Assembly (NCBI GenBank): GCA_038210135.1
Contig: JBBQWZ010000048.1
Coordinates: 1 to 52,695 of the forward strand
DNA from: JBBQWZ01 sp038210135
GTDB taxonomy: Bacteria > Acidobacteriota > Terriglobia > Bryobacterales > Bryobacteraceae
Length of the DNA stretch: 52,695 nucleotides
Direction: 5' to 3'
The notes beneath the pieces are model-generated. The model ran no database searches. It saw only the letters and a program-made list of their open reading frames with translations, and had not been told where the DNA came from. How positions within the stretch are numbered: position 1 is the first letter of the stretch; each line of letters opens with the position of its first letter. This document shows positions 39,081-47,466 of the stretch, in pieces. A program made the position numbers and the translations under genes.

Positions 39081-41669
39081 ATGAATAACCAGGAATTCGA
39101 TCATCTCCTTTCTGAAATCCGGAACGAACCGGTCAGCGACGCGATCGTCGCCCAGGCAGCGGACCGCGTCCGCGCGCAAGTGCTGAAGACTCCCGCGTCG
39201 AACGTCACCGTCATGCCGGTCCGCCTGGCGTCGTGTTCGGACTTCCAGGCGCTGATTCCCGCCTACGTGAATCTGAAAAGCAGCCTGTCTGAAGAGCGCG
39301 TGATGTTGCTCGAAGACCACTTCCATTCCTGCGTGGACTGTCGTCACGCGTTGATGGTCAGCCGCGATGGCGAATCGGAAAAGCCCAGCCAGCGCGTCGT
39401 CACGATGAAGCCGCGCTTCACGCCAACCGTGAAGTGGACCATGGCGATTGCCGCCGCGCTCACTATCGGAATTGTCACCGGCGTCACGAGCGGCAAGATC
39501 GCGCCCACCGGAACCCGCGCCACCATCGCCTCCATCAACGGATCGATGTACCGCCTGACCGGCGGCGAAGCCGTTCTGGTTGCCACCGGGCAGGACCTCA
39601 ATGAGCGCGACGAAGTCCGCACCGCCAAGGGTTCGACCGCGGTGCTGCGGCTGAACGACGGCTCGCTGGTCGAAGTCAACGAGCGCGCCGAGCTTTCTGT
39701 ATCGCGCGGGTGGCGTGGGTCCACCATCCATCTGAACCGCGGCAACATCATCGTGCAGGCCGCCAAGCAGCGCGGCTCGTTCCTCGGCATGCCAGTCCGC
39801 CTCGCGGTCGCGACCGCCGACAATCTGGTCACCGTCAAGGGAACCATCTTCGCCGTCAGCCGCGGCCTGAAAGGAACGCGCGTCTCGGTCGTCGAAGGCG
39901 AAGTGAAGGTGGACGGCGACAACGCCACGCAGTTGCTCCATCGCGGCGATCAATCCGCCAGCAGCCCCAATCTCGACAAGCCTGGTGTCGCCGCCGACGT
40001 GGCCTGGAGCCGCGATCAGGCGAAGTATGTTTCACTGCTCGGCGAATTCGCCCGCATCGAAAAGAAACTCGCCGCGCTGCCCGGTCCGACCATGCGCTAC
40101 GAAGCGCGCCTCGCGCAGTACCTGCCTGAAGAGACCGCTCTCTACGTCGCGATTCCGAATCTCGGATCCACTCTCGCGCAAGCGACCAGGATGTTCGAGG
40201 ACCGCGTGCAGGAAAGCCAGGTTCTTCGCGAATGGTGGAATGAATCGCAGTCGAAGCAGCTCCGCCTGGCCGTCGATCGTGTTCGCGCACTCAGCGAATT
40301 CCTTGGCGATGAAGTCGTGATCGCCGCGCCCTCCGGCGCGACCGGAATCCGTGAGCCGATGATCCTCGCCGAAGTCCGCAAGCCGGGCTTGCAGAGCTTT
40401 ATCGACCAGCAAATGGGTATGGCGAAATTGGCCGGGCAGCAAGGACTCCCGAACGTCCGGATCAGCGGCAACCTCGTCACTGTTTCTGGTAGCGCGCAGA
40501 TCCCGGCTGCACGCATCGGCAACTTCGCGCAATCGGCATTCGGAAAACGGATCGCCGAGGCTTACGCAAACGGTGCCAACTGGCTCTTCGCCGCGGACCT
40601 CGAACAAATCCTCAGCCATTCAACACGGAACCTGGACGCCCAGCGCGGACCCGCCAACCGCATCGCGCAGATGACCGGCATCGATAACGGAAAGTATCTG
40701 GTCGTCGAGCGTCACGATGTCGGCGGCACCACGGAAAATCGGGCCACGCTGAGCTTCAACGGAGATCGCAAAGGCATGGTTTCCTGGCTCGCGGCTCCCG
40801 CGCCGATGGGCTCGCTCGAATTCGTTTCGCCGGCCGCCACCTTCGCGACGTCGGTCGTCATCAAGAATCCCGGCGCCGCGTTCAACGACATCATCGCGCA
40901 GCTTACCGGAGAAGACGCCGTGAAAGTCCAGCAGGTGCTCGCGGAATTCCGCACGAAAACCGGCGTCGATCTGCAAGCCGACATCGCCAATTCGCTTGGC
41001 GGCGAACTCACCATCGCGCTCGATGGCTCGCTGGTTCCGCCGGCCTGGAAAGTGGTCTGCGAAGTCTATAATCAGTCGCGCCTCGAATGGAGCATCGAGC
41101 AAATGATCGCCGCGCTCAATCGCGAAAGCCAGGGCAAGGTCGCCGTGCAGCTCACCAAGGAACAGTCCGGCGCGCAAACCTACTACACGCTCTCGACGCC
41201 GCAGCTTCCGACGCAGGCCGTTTATACCTTCGTCGACGGCTACCTCGTGGCCGGACCCTCGAAGGAAAACCTCAGCCTGACGCTGCAAAATCGCGCCACC
41301 GGCAACACCCTGACGCATTCGCAGGCCTTCCGCGCCCAGCTTCCGAAGAGCGGTCCGTCGAACTTCTCGGCGATCGCCTATCAGAACTTCGCCCCCGCGC
41401 TCGGAGCGGTGGTCGATCAACTGAAGTCTACCGGTATCCTGACACCCGAACAGCAGGAAGCCGCCTCGGGCCTCACCGCGAATCGCGGGCCGAGTCTCAT
41501 CTATGCGTACGGCGAAACGGATCGCATCATCGTCGCTTCATCCGGCAGCTTCTTCGGCATGAATCTCGACGCCCTGCTTACCGGGAAAGCGATGCCGATG
41601 ATGATCGGCAATGCCTTCCGCCTGCCGAATCTTGCGGCGAAGACGAAAGCAGCCGCGGAGAAACAGTAA
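39081..41669 (+). CDS. Zinc-finger anti-sigma-like protein with FecR domain and long C-terminal region
   Basis: 862 residues. A zf-HC2-like N terminus has DHFHSCVDCRHAL (His80/His82, Cys84, Cys87), followed by one membrane helix (119-137, WTMAIAAALTIGIVTGVTSG). Residues about 150-270 are a FecR domain (GEAVLVATGQDLNERDEVRT; LRLNDGSLVEVNERAELSVS). The remainder, from LPEETALYVAIPNLGSTL, resembles the DUF3352-type repeat region of acidobacterial and planctomycetal proteins. It would hold the sigma factor at the membrane and sense a periplasmic signal. The long tail is much larger than in classic FecR. A terminator follows. Confidence 0.82.
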   Translation: MNNQEFDHLLSEIRNEPVSDAIVAQAADRVRAQVLKTPASNVTVMPVRLASCSDFQALIPAYVNLKSSLSEERVMLLEDHFHSCVDCRHALMVSRDGESEKPSQRVVTMKPRFTPTVKWTMAIAAALTIGIVTGVTSGKIAPTGTRATIASINGSMYRLTGGEAVLVATGQDLNERDEVRTAKGSTAVLRLNDGSLVEVNERAELSVSRGWRGSTIHLNRGNIIVQAAKQRGSFLGMPVRLAVATADNLVTVKGTIFAVSRGLKGTRVSVVEGEVKVDGDNATQLLHRGDQSASSPNLDKPGVAADVAWSRDQAKYVSLLGEFARIEKKLAALPGPTMRYEARLAQYLPEETALYVAIPNLGSTLAQATRMFEDRVQESQVLREWWNESQSKQLRLAVDRVRALSEFLGDEVVIAAPSGATGIREPMILAEVRKPGLQSFIDQQMGMAKLAGQQGLPNVRISGNLVTVSGSAQIPAARIGNFAQSAFGKRIAEAYANGANWLFAADLEQILSHSTRNLDAQRGPANRIAQMTGIDNGKYLVVERHDVGGTTENRATLSFNGDRKGMVSWLAAPAPMGSLEFVSPAATFATSVVIKNPGAAFNDIIAQLTGEDAVKVQQVLAEFRTKTGVDLQADIANSLGGELTIALDGSLVPPAWKVVCEVYNQSRLEWSIEQMIAALNRESQGKVAVQLTKEQSGAQTYYTLSTPQLPTQAVYTFVDGYLVAGPSKENLSLTLQNRATGNTLTHSQAFRAQLPKSGPSNFSAIAYQNFAPALGAVVDQLKSTGILTPEQQEAASGLTANRGPSLIYAYGETDRIIVASSGSFFGMNLDALLTGKAMPMMIGNAFRLPNLAAKTKAAAEKQ

Positions 41670-41701
41670 GCGCGAATCTTTTTTGACAATTCGCGAAGTT
41701 T

Positions 41702-41737
41702 TACGGCACCCGGTGATCCCGGGTGCCGTATCCTTTT
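41702..41737 (+). terminator. Rho-independent terminator after the FecR-like gene
   Basis: ACGGCACCCGG-TGATC-CCGGGTGCCGT (plus one T-A pair) forms a 12-pair stem, followed by ATCCTTTTG. It stops transcription before the ABC operon. Confidence 0.8.
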
Positions 41738-41753
41738 GTACGGAGCTCAATGA

Positions 41754-42746
41754 ATGACTGATGTAGTCATCGAATTGCAGAATTTATCTGTACGCCTCGG
41801 CGAACGGGACATTCTGCGGCAACTGTCGGCCACTCTGCGCGGCCGCACCATCGGATTGCTAGGCCCAAATGGAGCCGGTAAGTCGACCCTGATTAATTCG
41901 CTGCTCGGATTTTGTCCCCTGACATCCGGGTCCGCCCGCATCTTTGGACTCGACACCCGACGCGACGCCGACGAGATCAAGCGCCTCATCGGCTACATGC
42001 CCGAGAACGATTCCTTCATCGGACAGATGAGCGCCGTCGCCTTCCTCCGCATGATGGCCGAACTCTCTGGCCTGCCCGCGGAAACCGCTCTCGAACGCGC
42101 GCACGAGGCGCTCTTCTATGTCGGACTCGGCGAAGCCCGCTACCGGCCGATCGGATCCTATTCGCTCGGCATGAAGCAAATGGCAAAGCTCGCGCAAGCC
42201 ATCGTCCATGGGCCGAAGCTGGTTATCCTCGACGAACCCACCAACGGACTCGACCCCGCCGCGCGCACCCGCATGATTCGCCTCATCAAGGAAATGCGCG
42301 AAACCGGCCAGATGAATATCGTCCTCTGCTCGCACCTGCTGCGCGATGTCGAAGAGGTCTGCGAGGAAGTCCTGATCCTCAAGCAGGGCCGCATCGTTCA
42401 CTACTCGAATCTCGAAGAAGAGCGAAAAGCCAACAAGCGATTCGTCGAGGTCGAACTCGCCGGAGCCACCCCTGAAGCCGAATACGAGTTCGCCGAAGCG
42501 GTCGCCGGACTTGGTTGCGAAACCGTTTTCGCCGGACCCAGCCGACTCAAAATCGTCATGCCGATCGACATCGATTTAAAGAATCTCTATGTTCTCGCCG
42601 CCGCGCGCGACTTGCAGTTGCGCCGCTTGAACTACCGCCGGGACACGCTCGAGGACATCTTCCTCAAAGCCATGGATCACCGCCCCCTCGAGACTGCCGC
42701 CGTTCCTCCGCCCGTGCCGATGGGGGTGCCGAATGGCCGTCTATAA
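41754..42746 (+). CDS. ABC transporter ATP-binding protein 1
   Basis: 330 residues. Walker A LLGPNGAGKSTLINSL, signature YSLGMKQMAKLAQA, Walker B LVILDEPTNGLDPA and the switch His in VLCSHLLRDVE are present. The C-terminal extra 80 residues are typical of exporters of the DrrA/CcmA or NatA group. It overlaps the following permease gene by 14 bases. With three more genes it makes a two-transporter operon ATPase-permease-ATPase-permease. The cargo is unknown; the FecR/sigma pair upstream is separated by a terminator. Confidence 0.92.
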   Translation: MTDVVIELQNLSVRLGERDILRQLSATLRGRTIGLLGPNGAGKSTLINSLLGFCPLTSGSARIFGLDTRRDADEIKRLIGYMPENDSFIGQMSAVAFLRMMAELSGLPAETALERAHEALFYVGLGEARYRPIGSYSLGMKQMAKLAQAIVHGPKLVILDEPTNGLDPAARTRMIRLIKEMRETGQMNIVLCSHLLRDVEEVCEEVLILKQGRIVHYSNLEEERKANKRFVEVELAGATPEAEYEFAEAVAGLGCETVFAGPSRLKIVMPIDIDLKNLYVLAAARDLQLRRLNYRRDTLEDIFLKAMDHRPLETAAVPPPVPMGVPNGRL

Positions 42747-43593
42747 ACGAACCTACCGCGGTTACGCCGGTACGCTGACTCCGGCCTGGAGCCGCTTCCT
42801 GATCATCACGCGCTATGCCTGGAAAGGCGTCTTCGGCGCGCGCTTCCTCACCTCGTTCCTGGTCGCCTGCTGCTTCTTTCCCATCGGCTGCGCGGGCTTC
42901 ATCTACCTCGCGAACAACCTCAGCTTCCTGTCGCGCTTCAACGTCGACGCGTCGAAATTCATCGAGATCAATGGACGCTTCTTCCTCACTTTCCTCACCG
43001 TGCAAAGCACGTTCGCCTATATCCTGACCGCCTGGATCGGACCCGGCCTGATTGCGCCCGACCTCGCGAACAACGGCCTGCCGCTGTATTTCTGCCGTCC
43101 CATCTCGCGCTGGGAATACGTGCTCGGAAAGTTCAGCGTGCTGTTCCTTCTACTCTCCGCGCTCACCTGGATTCCAGGCCTGCTGCTGTTCGCCATTCAA
43201 GCCAGCCTCGCCGGCTGGGAGTGGACCGCGAATAACTGGTGGATCGCCAACAGCATCGTCATCGGCTCCGTGCTGTGGGTCTCCATCCTCTCGCTGATCG
43301 CCATCGCGATGTCGGCGTGGGTCAAGTGGCGGATCGCGGCGTCGGCCCTGATCCTCGGCGTCTTCTGGATCGGCGCCGGACTCGGCGCGGCCATCAATTC
43401 CGTGTTGCACGTGCGGTCCGGGACGCTGATCGATGCCGCCAGCCTCATCTCGATCGTCTGGAGCGACCTGTTTGGCGTCACGCGCTCAAGCGGCATCTCG
43501 ATCGAAGAGGCATGGTCCGCGCTCCTCGGTTTCTGCGTCATTTGCGTCTTGCTTCTCAATCGCAAGATCCGCGCTTTCGAGGTGATCCGATGA
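42733..43593 (+). CDS. ABC-2 type permease 1
   Basis: 286 residues with about six membrane helices (FLVACCFFPIGCAGFIYLAN, FLTVQSTFAYILTAWIGPGL, FSVLFLLLSALTWIPGLLLF, VIGSVLWVSILSLIAIAMSA, AASALILGVFWIGAGLGAAI and a C-terminal LLGFCVICVLLLNRK). It starts inside the ATPase gene end. It forms the channel half for ATPase 1. Confidence 0.85.
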   Translation: MAVYKRTYRGYAGTLTPAWSRFLIITRYAWKGVFGARFLTSFLVACCFFPIGCAGFIYLANNLSFLSRFNVDASKFIEINGRFFLTFLTVQSTFAYILTAWIGPGLIAPDLANNGLPLYFCRPISRWEYVLGKFSVLFLLLSALTWIPGLLLFAIQASLAGWEWTANNWWIANSIVIGSVLWVSILSLIAIAMSAWVKWRIAASALILGVFWIGAGLGAAINSVLHVRSGTLIDAASLISIVWSDLFGVTRSSGISIEEAWSALLGFCVICVLLLNRKIRAFEVIR

Positions 43594-43613
43594 ATTTGAT
43601 TCGATGTACTCAC

Positions 43614-43632
43614 GCTCCTTTACGGTCGCGGT
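43614..43632 (-). repeat. GTAA-loop hairpin, degenerate copy 7
   Basis: On the minus strand CCGC-GA-CC-GTAA-AGGAGCG, with one inserted base and a damaged outer stem. It occupies the short gap between the first permease and the second ATPase of the ABC operon. Confidence 0.6.
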
Positions 43633-43648
43633 TCTGTGGGGATCTTCG

Positions 43649-44590
43649 ATGAACGACACCGGCATCGTGTTCGATAACGTCAGCAAATTTTACGGCGACG
43701 TCCTCGGCGTCAACCGCGTCTCGCTGACCATTCCAGCGGGAATCACCAGCCTCGTCGGCCCCAACGGCAGCGGCAAAACCACGCTGATGAACTTGCTCAC
43801 CGGCCTCATCAAGCCATCGCGAGGTACCGTCAATATCCTTGGCATTTCGACCAACGAGCCCGAGAAACTCTTCCGCATCGCCGGCTATTGCACGCAATTC
43901 GACTCGTTTCCGAAAGGCCTCACCGGCTTCCAATTCGTCTACTCGTTCCTGCGCCTTTTTGGCATGACGCACGCCGAAGCGGAAAAGCGAAGCTGGTCCG
44001 CAATCGAACGCGTCGGCCTGGTCGAGGCCGCGAAACGCAAGATTGCCGGCTACAGCAAGGGAATGCGCCAACGGATTCGCCTCGCGCAATCCATCAGCCA
44101 CGACCCGAAAGTGCTGATCCTCGATGAGCCGCTGAACGGGCTCGATCCGCTGGTCCGCGCGGAAACCATCGCGCTGTTCCGCTCGCTCGCCGCCGAAGGC
44201 CGCTACGTCATCGTCTCGAGCCACATCCTGCATGAAGTGGACATGATCTCCGACCAGGTGATCCTGCTCGCCAACGGCTACGTCGTCGCCGAAGGCCAGA
44301 TCAAGAGCGTCCGCGAAGAGATGCGCGAGCATCCGATGCAGGTTCTCATTCGCTGTAACAAACCTGCCCTGCTTGCTTCGCGCGTGTTTGAAACCGACCA
44401 CGTGGTCGAAGCCCGCATCCATAGTGACGGCGGCGGCGTGCTCGTCAAAACGCGCGACGCCGACAGCTTCTATCGCCTGCTGAATCACATTGCGCTCAAC
44501 GGAGTCGATATCGAATCCGTAGCGCCCGCCGACGACAACGTGAACTCGCTCTACGAATATCTGATTGGCTCCGAGGAGGTCACCCGATGA
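43649..44590 (+). CDS. ABC transporter ATP-binding protein 2
   Basis: 313 residues from the ATG at 43649; the earlier start at 43604 runs through repeat DNA. Walker A LVGPNGSGKTTLMNLL, signature YSKGMRQRIRLAQS, Walker B VLILDEPLNGLDPL and the switch His in VSSHILHEVD are present. The C-terminal extension follows the same style as ATPase 1. It overlaps the next permease by four bases (ATGA), so the two are translationally coupled. Confidence 0.92.
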   Translation: MNDTGIVFDNVSKFYGDVLGVNRVSLTIPAGITSLVGPNGSGKTTLMNLLTGLIKPSRGTVNILGISTNEPEKLFRIAGYCTQFDSFPKGLTGFQFVYSFLRLFGMTHAEAEKRSWSAIERVGLVEAAKRKIAGYSKGMRQRIRLAQSISHDPKVLILDEPLNGLDPLVRAETIALFRSLAAEGRYVIVSSHILHEVDMISDQVILLANGYVVAEGQIKSVREEMREHPMQVLIRCNKPALLASRVFETDHVVEARIHSDGGGVLVKTRDADSFYRLLNHIALNGVDIESVAPADDNVNSLYEYLIGSEEVTR

Positions 44591-45693
44591 CCGGCGCGAC
44601 GCAATTTGAATGGGGACTCTGGGCCCGCCAGATCGGCGCCATCATGCGCCTCGAAATGAAGAAGACCTTCTTCGCCAAACGCGGACTGTGGATCTACATC
44701 CTGGCCGCGGCCCCCGCCCTGCTCTTCTTCGCTTACACGCTGGCGCAAAAGAATCGCGCCGAGCACGCAGCCGATCTAGCCAGCATCAAAGCGGAACAGA
44801 CCGAAGCGATCCAGATCAAGATGACGGCGGACGACGTCCGCGAGATCCTCGGCCGGCCGTACGCGCGCTTCAAGTATATGGATCCGGATCTGCCTCGCTC
44901 CCGCCGCCGCGATCCGGACGCGATGATCGAAGTGCTGATGTATTCGGACGGTAAAGCCAACTACGAATACCGCTTCCGCCAGGGCCAGCTCTATAACGTG
45001 AACGTGCGAACCCAGCGACTGCTCACCGACGATAACACCGTCTTTGCGACCATCTTCCAGCTGTTCTACCTGCGCCTCGCCATCTTCTTCGGCTGCGTCG
45101 GCGTGTTCATGAACCTGTTCCGCGGCGAGATGATCGACAAGAGCCTGCACTTCTACCTGCTCGCTCCAATCCGCCGCGAAGTTCTATTGATCGGCAAGTA
45201 CTGCGCCGGACTGCTGGCGACTGTCGTCATCTTCGGAATGAGCACTGCGTTCCAGCTATGGTCCGTTTACGGCAGCCTGACGGCCGCGCAGTCGACCGAA
45301 TTCTGGTCGCGATCGGGAGCCTCCACGCTCAGCGCCTACATGGGCGTAACGGTCCTCGCCTGCGTTGGCTACGGAGCCGTGTTCCTGGTCGCGGGCCTGA
45401 TCTGGCGCAATCCGATCATTCCCGCCGCCACGCTGCTGGTGTGGGAGGGTGCGAACATCTTTCTGCCCGCGACTCTCAAGAGGATCAGCATCATTCACTA
45501 CCTGCAATCGCTCTGTCCGATTCCGGCGTCGCCGAGCGGCACGATCGAAGGTCCGCTGCGGTTGTTGGTTTCGATCACCGAGCCCACCGCCGCGCCGATC
45601 GCGATCGCCGGATTGCTGACGGTGACGGTCGCCGTATTGGTTCTCGGCGCGTGGCAGGCCCGGCGGCTCGAGATCAATTACTCGACGGAGTAG
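44587..45693 (+). CDS. ABC-2 type permease 2
   Basis: 368 residues. After a cytoplasmic start, one helix (GLWIYILAAAPALLFFAYTL, about residues 35-54) precedes a periplasmic loop of about 110 residues with a mixed fold (MTADDVREILGRPYARFKYM), then five more helices (FQLFYLRLAIFFGCVGVFMN, YCAGLLATVVIFGMSTAFQL, GVTVLACVGYGAVFLVAGLI, PIAIAGLLTVTVAVLVLGAW). This is the channel half for ATPase 2. The cargo is unknown. Confidence 0.83.
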   Translation: MTGATQFEWGLWARQIGAIMRLEMKKTFFAKRGLWIYILAAAPALLFFAYTLAQKNRAEHAADLASIKAEQTEAIQIKMTADDVREILGRPYARFKYMDPDLPRSRRRDPDAMIEVLMYSDGKANYEYRFRQGQLYNVNVRTQRLLTDDNTVFATIFQLFYLRLAIFFGCVGVFMNLFRGEMIDKSLHFYLLAPIRREVLLIGKYCAGLLATVVIFGMSTAFQLWSVYGSLTAAQSTEFWSRSGASTLSAYMGVTVLACVGYGAVFLVAGLIWRNPIIPAATLLVWEGANIFLPATLKRISIIHYLQSLCPIPASPSGTIEGPLRLLVSITEPTAAPIAIAGLLTVTVAVLVLGAWQARRLEINYSTE

Positions 45694-45770
45694 TCTCGAC
45701 GCTTCGCGGCGACATATTCTTCGGCCAGGAATCCCGCTAAAATCGTAAACTTCACGATGTCGGGACGCGG

Positions 45771-46319
45771 TTAGAGCTTCGCGAGGAAGTGTTTGTGGAT
45801 GCGGTCGTCGGCGGTCATTTCGGGATGGAAGGTGGCGACCAGAAAGCGGCCTTCTTCGACCAGCACGGGATCGCCGTTGTAGGACGCGAGCGTCTTTGCG
45901 GGCGCATCCACGCGGCGGATGATGGGGGCGCGGATGAACATGGCTTCGAGTGGCTTGCCGTCGAGTTCGATGCTCGCGATGCGCGAGTCCAGTTGGCGGC
46001 CGTAGGCGTTGCGCTCGACGGCGATGCCCATCAAACCCAGGGATTGCTGCTGTGGGTTGGTGACTTCTTTCGCCAGCAGAATGGCGCCGGCGCAGGTTCC
46101 GAACATGGGGCGTGGGAAGTTCTTGAGGGCGTCGAACAGCTCCTCTTCATGGAGGAGCTTGAGCATCGTGGTGGACTCGCCACCGGGCAGAATGAGGCCG
46201 TCGGAGGCGTCGAGGTCGGCTTGCGTGCGGACTTCGATCGCGTTCGCTCCAGCGCGTTGGACCGCTCGGGCGTGCGCTTCGTAGTCGCCTTGGAGAGCTA
46301 GGATGCCAATGGTTTTCAT
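45771..46319 (-). CDS. pdxT: Pyridoxal 5'-phosphate synthase glutaminase subunit
   Basis: 182 residues, the usual size. It releases ammonia from glutamine for PdxS. The glutaminase triad is visible: Cys in FGTCAGAILLAK, His and Glu in VATFHPEMTAD. The GGESTTM loop and the N-terminal IGILALQGDYEAHARAVQ are diagnostic. It lies 95 bases downstream of pdxS, from which it is separated by repeats, and belongs to the same unit. Confidence 0.95.
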   Translation of the reverse strand: MKTIGILALQGDYEAHARAVQRAGANAIEVRTQADLDASDGLILPGGESTTMLKLLHEEELFDALKNFPRPMFGTCAGAILLAKEVTNPQQQSLGLMGIAVERNAYGRQLDSRIASIELDGKPLEAMFIRAPIIRRVDAPAKTLASYNGDPVLVEEGRFLVATFHPEMTADDRIHKHFLAKL

Positions 46320-46336
46320 GAGTCTTTGGGCAGGAT

Positions 46337-46356
46337 CCCCGGGCTTACGCCCGGGG
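46337..46356 (-). repeat. GTAA-loop hairpin, copy 8
   Basis: On the minus strand CCCCGGGC-GTAA-GCCCGGGG, fully Watson-Crick like copy 1. It lies between pdxS and pdxT. Confidence 0.85.
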
Positions 46357-46365
46357 CTATTTCAT

Positions 46366-46414
46366 GCACAGGCCGGAGGTTGCTTTGCATGCACAGGCCG
46401 GAGGCCTATGCCAC
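46366..46414 (-). repeat. Family A palindromes between pdxS and pdxT
   Basis: One complete minus-strand unit (GTGGCATAGGCCTCC then GGCCTGTGC, 46391-46414) and one truncated (46366-46379). The complete unit starts at the base right after the pdxS stop codon, as in proS. Confidence 0.85.
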
Positions 46415-47299
46415 TTACCAGCCGCGGGTGGCCATCAACTGATCCTCGGGCAACTGGCGGATGTCGAGGCCGACCATTCCGTCGGGCAGCTCTTCGCTGG
46501 CTTCGAGGACTTTCATCGGATCCTTCCAGTACGTCGCCGCCTTGACCACAGCTTTGGCGAAGCGCTCCGGATCGGAGGACTTGAAGATGCCCGAGCCGAC
46601 GAACACGGTCTCGGCCCCTAACGCCATGACGAGAGCGGCGTCGGCGGCGGTCGCGACTCCACCGGCGGAGAAGTTGGGAACCGGCAGCTTGCCGTTCTGG
46701 GCGACGTATTCGATCAGCTCGAACGGAGCCTGGTGGCGCTTGGCTTCGGCCATCAGCTCATCCGAATGCAGCACCGTGAGCTGCTTCATTTCCTTCTGAA
46801 TGGTGCGCATGTGGCGGACCGCTTCGACGATGTTGCCGGAGCCTGCCTCGCCCTTAGTGCGGATCATGGCCGCGCCTTCGCCGATGCGGCGCAGCGCTTC
46901 GCCGAGGTTCCGCGCGCCGCAGACGAACGGGACCTTGAAGCCGCGCTTGTCCACGTGGTTCTCTTCGTCGGCGGGCGTCAGGACTTCGGATTCGTCGATG
47001 TAATCCACGCCCAAAGCTTCAAGGACGCGCGCTTCCATGAAGTGGCCGATGCGGCACTTCGCCATCACCGGAATCGAAACGGTCCGCATGATCTCGCGGA
47101 TGGTCGAGATGGGGGACATGCGGGCGACGCCGCCTTCTTTGCGGATATCGGAGGGAACGCGGATCAGCGCCATGACGGCGCAGGCTCCGGCGTTTTCCGC
47201 GATCTTGGCCTGCTCGGCGTTGGTGACGTCCATGATGACGCCGCCTTTCAGCATCTCGGCGAGGCCGACCTTCAAACGAAACTGCTCATCCATGAACAT
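46415..47299 (-). CDS. pdxS: Pyridoxal 5'-phosphate synthase subunit PdxS
   Basis: 294 residues from the ATG at 47299, which has AAGGAG nine bases upstream; a GTG two codons earlier (47305) is too close to it. PdxS makes PLP from ribose 5-phosphate, glyceraldehyde 3-phosphate and ammonia. The key lysines are in MAKCRIGHFMEARVL and the Schiff-base segment VTNAEQAKIAENAGACAVMA. VDYIDESEVLTPADE and NFSAGGVATAADAALVMA are diagnostic. It lies between pdxT and the MocR-type regulator, all on the minus strand. Confidence 0.95.
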   Translation of the reverse strand: MFMDEQFRLKVGLAEMLKGGVIMDVTNAEQAKIAENAGACAVMALIRVPSDIRKEGGVARMSPISTIREIMRTVSIPVMAKCRIGHFMEARVLEALGVDYIDESEVLTPADEENHVDKRGFKVPFVCGARNLGEALRRIGEGAAMIRTKGEAGSGNIVEAVRHMRTIQKEMKQLTVLHSDELMAEAKRHQAPFELIEYVAQNGKLPVPNFSAGGVATAADAALVMALGAETVFVGSGIFKSSDPERFAKAVVKAATYWKDPMKVLEASEELPDGMVGLDIRQLPEDQLMATRGW

Positions 47300-47359
47300 G
47301 TGCACTTGCTCCTTGTCCGCTCCCCTATGGCGAGCGGTTCGTAACTCACTTGCCGAAGT

Positions 47360-47439
47360 CCCGTCGCTTACGCTCCGGGTTCAATTCTGAAACTCAAAGC
47401 CGCCGATGGCTCCTCGGGTCCCGTCGCTTACGCTCCGGG
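47360..47439 (-). repeat. Two GTAA-loop hairpins (copies 9 and 10) upstream of pdxS
   Basis: The minus-strand unit CCCG-GA-GC-GTAA-GC-GA-CGGG occurs at 47360-47379 and 47420-47439, exactly 60 bases apart, each followed by the same outer flank GTTCAA on the plus strand. They fill the gap between the regulator gene and pdxS. Confidence 0.88.
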
Positions 47440-47466
47440 TTCAATAACGCGGGGCCGCTAGCGGCT

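Noticed and set aside
41671..41695. CGCGAAT...ATTCGCG inverted repeat with a TTGACA inside as a promoter
   Set aside because: No -10 box at a fitting distance, and it is followed at once by a terminator.
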